NCBI GenBank assembly: GCA_946480525.1
Contig: CAMLLA010000216.1
Location: forward strand, 1-7,167
Source of the DNA: an uncultured Asticcacaulis sp.
Lineage (GTDB): Bacteria > Pseudomonadota > Alphaproteobacteria > Caulobacterales > Caulobacteraceae
Direction of reading: 5' to 3'
Length of the DNA stretch: 7,167 bases
Part shown: in pieces, positions 5,996 to 7,167 of the stretch
Numbering within the stretch: position 1 is the stretch's first letter
Layout of the letters: the number at the start of each line of letters is the position of its first letter
Notes under the pieces: model-generated
The model's input: only the letters and a program-made list of their open reading frames with translations
What the model was told of the DNA's origin: nothing
Databases searched by the model: none
Position numbers and translations under genes: made by a program

Positions 5996-6068
5996 TATAA
6001 GTGCCCCGCCCCCGCCGTTTACCGCCCAAGCGCGGTACAGCGTGCGCCTGCGTGCCGGCGCTCCGGAG
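5996..6068 (+). promoter_or_regulatory. rne proximal -10 candidate, leader hairpin and ribosome binding site
   Basis: TATAAG (5996-6001) resembles a -10 but has no recognisable -35 at normal distance; TTGCCGC at 5964-5970 is too far. If used, transcription would begin near 6008. The leader then holds a perfect 6-bp hairpin TACCGC-CCAAGC-GCGGTA (6020-6037) and a GC-rich arm pair GCGCC/GGCGC just before the SD. GGAG (6065-6068) is 9 nt from the rne ATG and lies inside the self-complementary CTCCGGAG (6061-6068). A GACTC (GANTC, the CcrM methylation sequence in Caulobacter) at 6068-6072 lies between SD and start codon. Confidence 0.35.
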
Positions 6069-6077
6069 ACTCTCTTA

Positions 6078-7167
6078 ATGTCAAAAACCATGTTAATCGA
6101 CGCGACGCACACGGAAGAAACCCGTGTCGTCGTGCTCAACGGCCAGCAGAACGGTAACCCCCGCGTCGAAGAATTCGATTTCGAAAGCCTCAGCCGCAAA
6201 CAGCTTCGCGGCAACATATACCTGGCAAAGGTCACGCGCGTAGAACCGTCGCTGCAGGCCGCTTTCGTCGAATACGGCGGCAACCGTCACGGCTTTTTGG
6301 CCTTCAACGAAATCCACCCTGATTATTATCAGATCCCGGTCGCCGACCGCGAGAAACTGATGGCCGAACTGGCCGCCCAGGCCCAGGCGAACAACGGCCA
6401 CGCCCACGACGATGAGTCCGAGGACGACGATCACGAGGACGAAGGCGACGATCTTCCCGACGAAGAGCGCCGTCTGCGCCAGCACCTGATCCGCCGTTAC
6501 AAGATTCAGGAAGTCATCAAGCGCCGCCAGATCCTGCTGGTCCAGGTCGTCAAGGAAGAGCGCGGCAACAAGGGCGCGGCGCTCACCACCTATCTGTCGC
6601 TCGCCGGCCGCTATTGCGTGCTGATGCCGAACACGGCGCGTGGTGGTGGTATTTCGCGTAAGATAACCAATGCGGCCGACCGCAAGCGCCTCAAGTCGAT
6701 GGTCCAGTCGCTGGACGTGCCGCACGGCATGGGACTGATCGTTCGCACGGCCGGCGCCAAGCGCACCAAGCAGGAAATCAAGCGCGACTACGACTACCTG
6801 CTGCGCGTCTGGGAAACCATCCGTGAGACGACGCTGAAGTCGAATGCCCCGGCATTGATCTACGAAGAAGAAGACCTCGTCAAACGCGCCATCCGCGACA
6901 TGTTCGACAAGGATTTCGCCGGCGTATTGGTTGAGGGCGAGGAAGGCTACAAGTCCGCCCGTGACTTCATGCGCATGATCATGCCGTCGCAGGCCAAGAA
7001 GATTCAGCCCTATCGCGCCAACTCGCCACTGTTCGCACGCTATGGCGTCGAGGACATGATCTCCAAGATCTATTCGCCCGTCGTGGCGCTGAAATCCGGC
7101 GGCTATCTGGTCATCAACCAGACCGAGGCCCTGGTGGCCATCGACGTCAACTCGGGCAAGGCGACCA
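6078..7167 (+). CDS. rne: Ribonuclease E, N-terminal catalytic part (truncated by window edge)
   Basis: An essential endoribonuclease of the RNase E/G family that starts mRNA decay, processes rRNA and tRNA precursors and scaffolds the degradosome. ATG at 6078 has GGAG at 6065-6068. The 363 codons present begin MSKTMLIDATHTEETRVVVL. In order: RNase H-like start; S1 RNA-binding domain from about residue 43, with Phe63 and Phe73 in AAFVEYGGNRHGFLAF; a long acidic insertion (about 104-130); the rest of S1 with KEERGNKGAALTTYLSLAG (159-177); the 5'-phosphate sensor Arg223-Thr224 in LIVRTAG; and the first magnesium ligand Asp356 in VAIDVNSGKAT, matching E. coli Asp303. The second Asp, the zinc-link cysteines, the small domain and the C-terminal scaffold lie beyond the edge. 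The size of the insertion favours RNase E over the shorter RNase G. It is divergent from amiC. Confidence 0.95.
   Translation, partial: MSKTMLIDATHTEETRVVVLNGQQNGNPRVEEFDFESLSRKQLRGNIYLAKVTRVEPSLQAAFVEYGGNRHGFLAFNEIHPDYYQIPVADREKLMAELAAQAQANNGHAHDDESEDDDHEDEGDDLPDEERRLRQHLIRRYKIQEVIKRRQILLVQVVKEERGNKGAALTTYLSLAGRYCVLMPNTARGGGISRKITNAADRKRLKSMVQSLDVPHGMGLIVRTAGAKRTKQEIKRDYDYLLRVWETIRETTLKSNAPALIYEEEDLVKRAIRDMFDKDFAGVLVEGEEGYKSARDFMRMIMPSQAKKIQPYRANSPLFARYGVEDMISKIYSPVVALKSGGYLVINQTEALVAIDVNSGKAT

Noticed and set aside
5915..6725. Minus-strand frames of 122 and 210 codons opposite the start of rne
   Set aside because: Antisense to clearly conserved RNase E sequence; no start signals.
1..7167. 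tRNA, rRNA, CRISPR arrays, insertion sequences, attachment sites
   Set aside because: I looked for T-loop motifs, regularly spaced repeats, transposase motifs and terminal inverted repeats on both strands and found none.

Overview
The window is chromosomal housekeeping DNA from an alphaproteobacterium. The best fit is Caulobacterales (Caulobacteraceae, perhaps Asticcacaulis-like). This rests on the alphaproteobacterial style of release factor 2 and PBP1A, an RNase E with a long acidic insertion in its S1 domain, GC-rich codon third positions, and one promoter matching the Caulobacter housekeeping consensus as I remember it. The genus is a guess. I see no mobile element, phage gene, CRISPR array, tRNA or rRNA.

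Layout, left to right. (1) Positions 1-71, minus strand: the first codons of an unrecognised gene that runs off the left edge. (2) 160-1282, minus: prfB (peptide chain release factor 2), read through a programmed +1 frameshift. A 23-codon leader ends in CTT TGA C behind an internal AGGAGG, and a start-to-stop ORF search therefore sees only a truncated 306-residue protein. (3) 1438-3816, minus: mrcA, a class A penicillin-binding protein (PBP1A) with a TTG start. (4) 3817-4004: a spacer holding a clear Rho-independent terminator for the gene upstream, a 12-bp palindrome and a possible mrcA promoter. (5) 4005-5231, minus: an AmiC-type N-acetylmuramoyl-L-alanine amidase with signal peptide, AMIN domain and zinc amidase domain. 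(6) 5232-6077: a long divergent non-coding region with a candidate CtrA box, a plus-strand promoter, a 32-codon CPVCG-containing small ORF with a good ribosome binding site, several dyads and the rne leader. (7) 6078 to the right edge, plus: rne (ribonuclease E), cut off inside its catalytic domain.

How the genes relate: AmiC (septal peptidoglycan cleavage) and PBP1A (peptidoglycan polymerisation and cross-linking) are functionally linked. The terminator between them suggests mostly separate transcription units that lie in the same direction. prfB follows PBP1A after about 155 bp and has its own likely promoter. RNase E is divergent and starts RNA decay and processing. Two genes here have known or plausible autoregulation at RNA level: prfB through its RF2-sensitive frameshift, which is directly visible, and rne through a long leader, which is inferred. 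No wholly new system was found. The parts most worth a second look are the prfB recoding site and the 5.25-6.08 kb divergent region.
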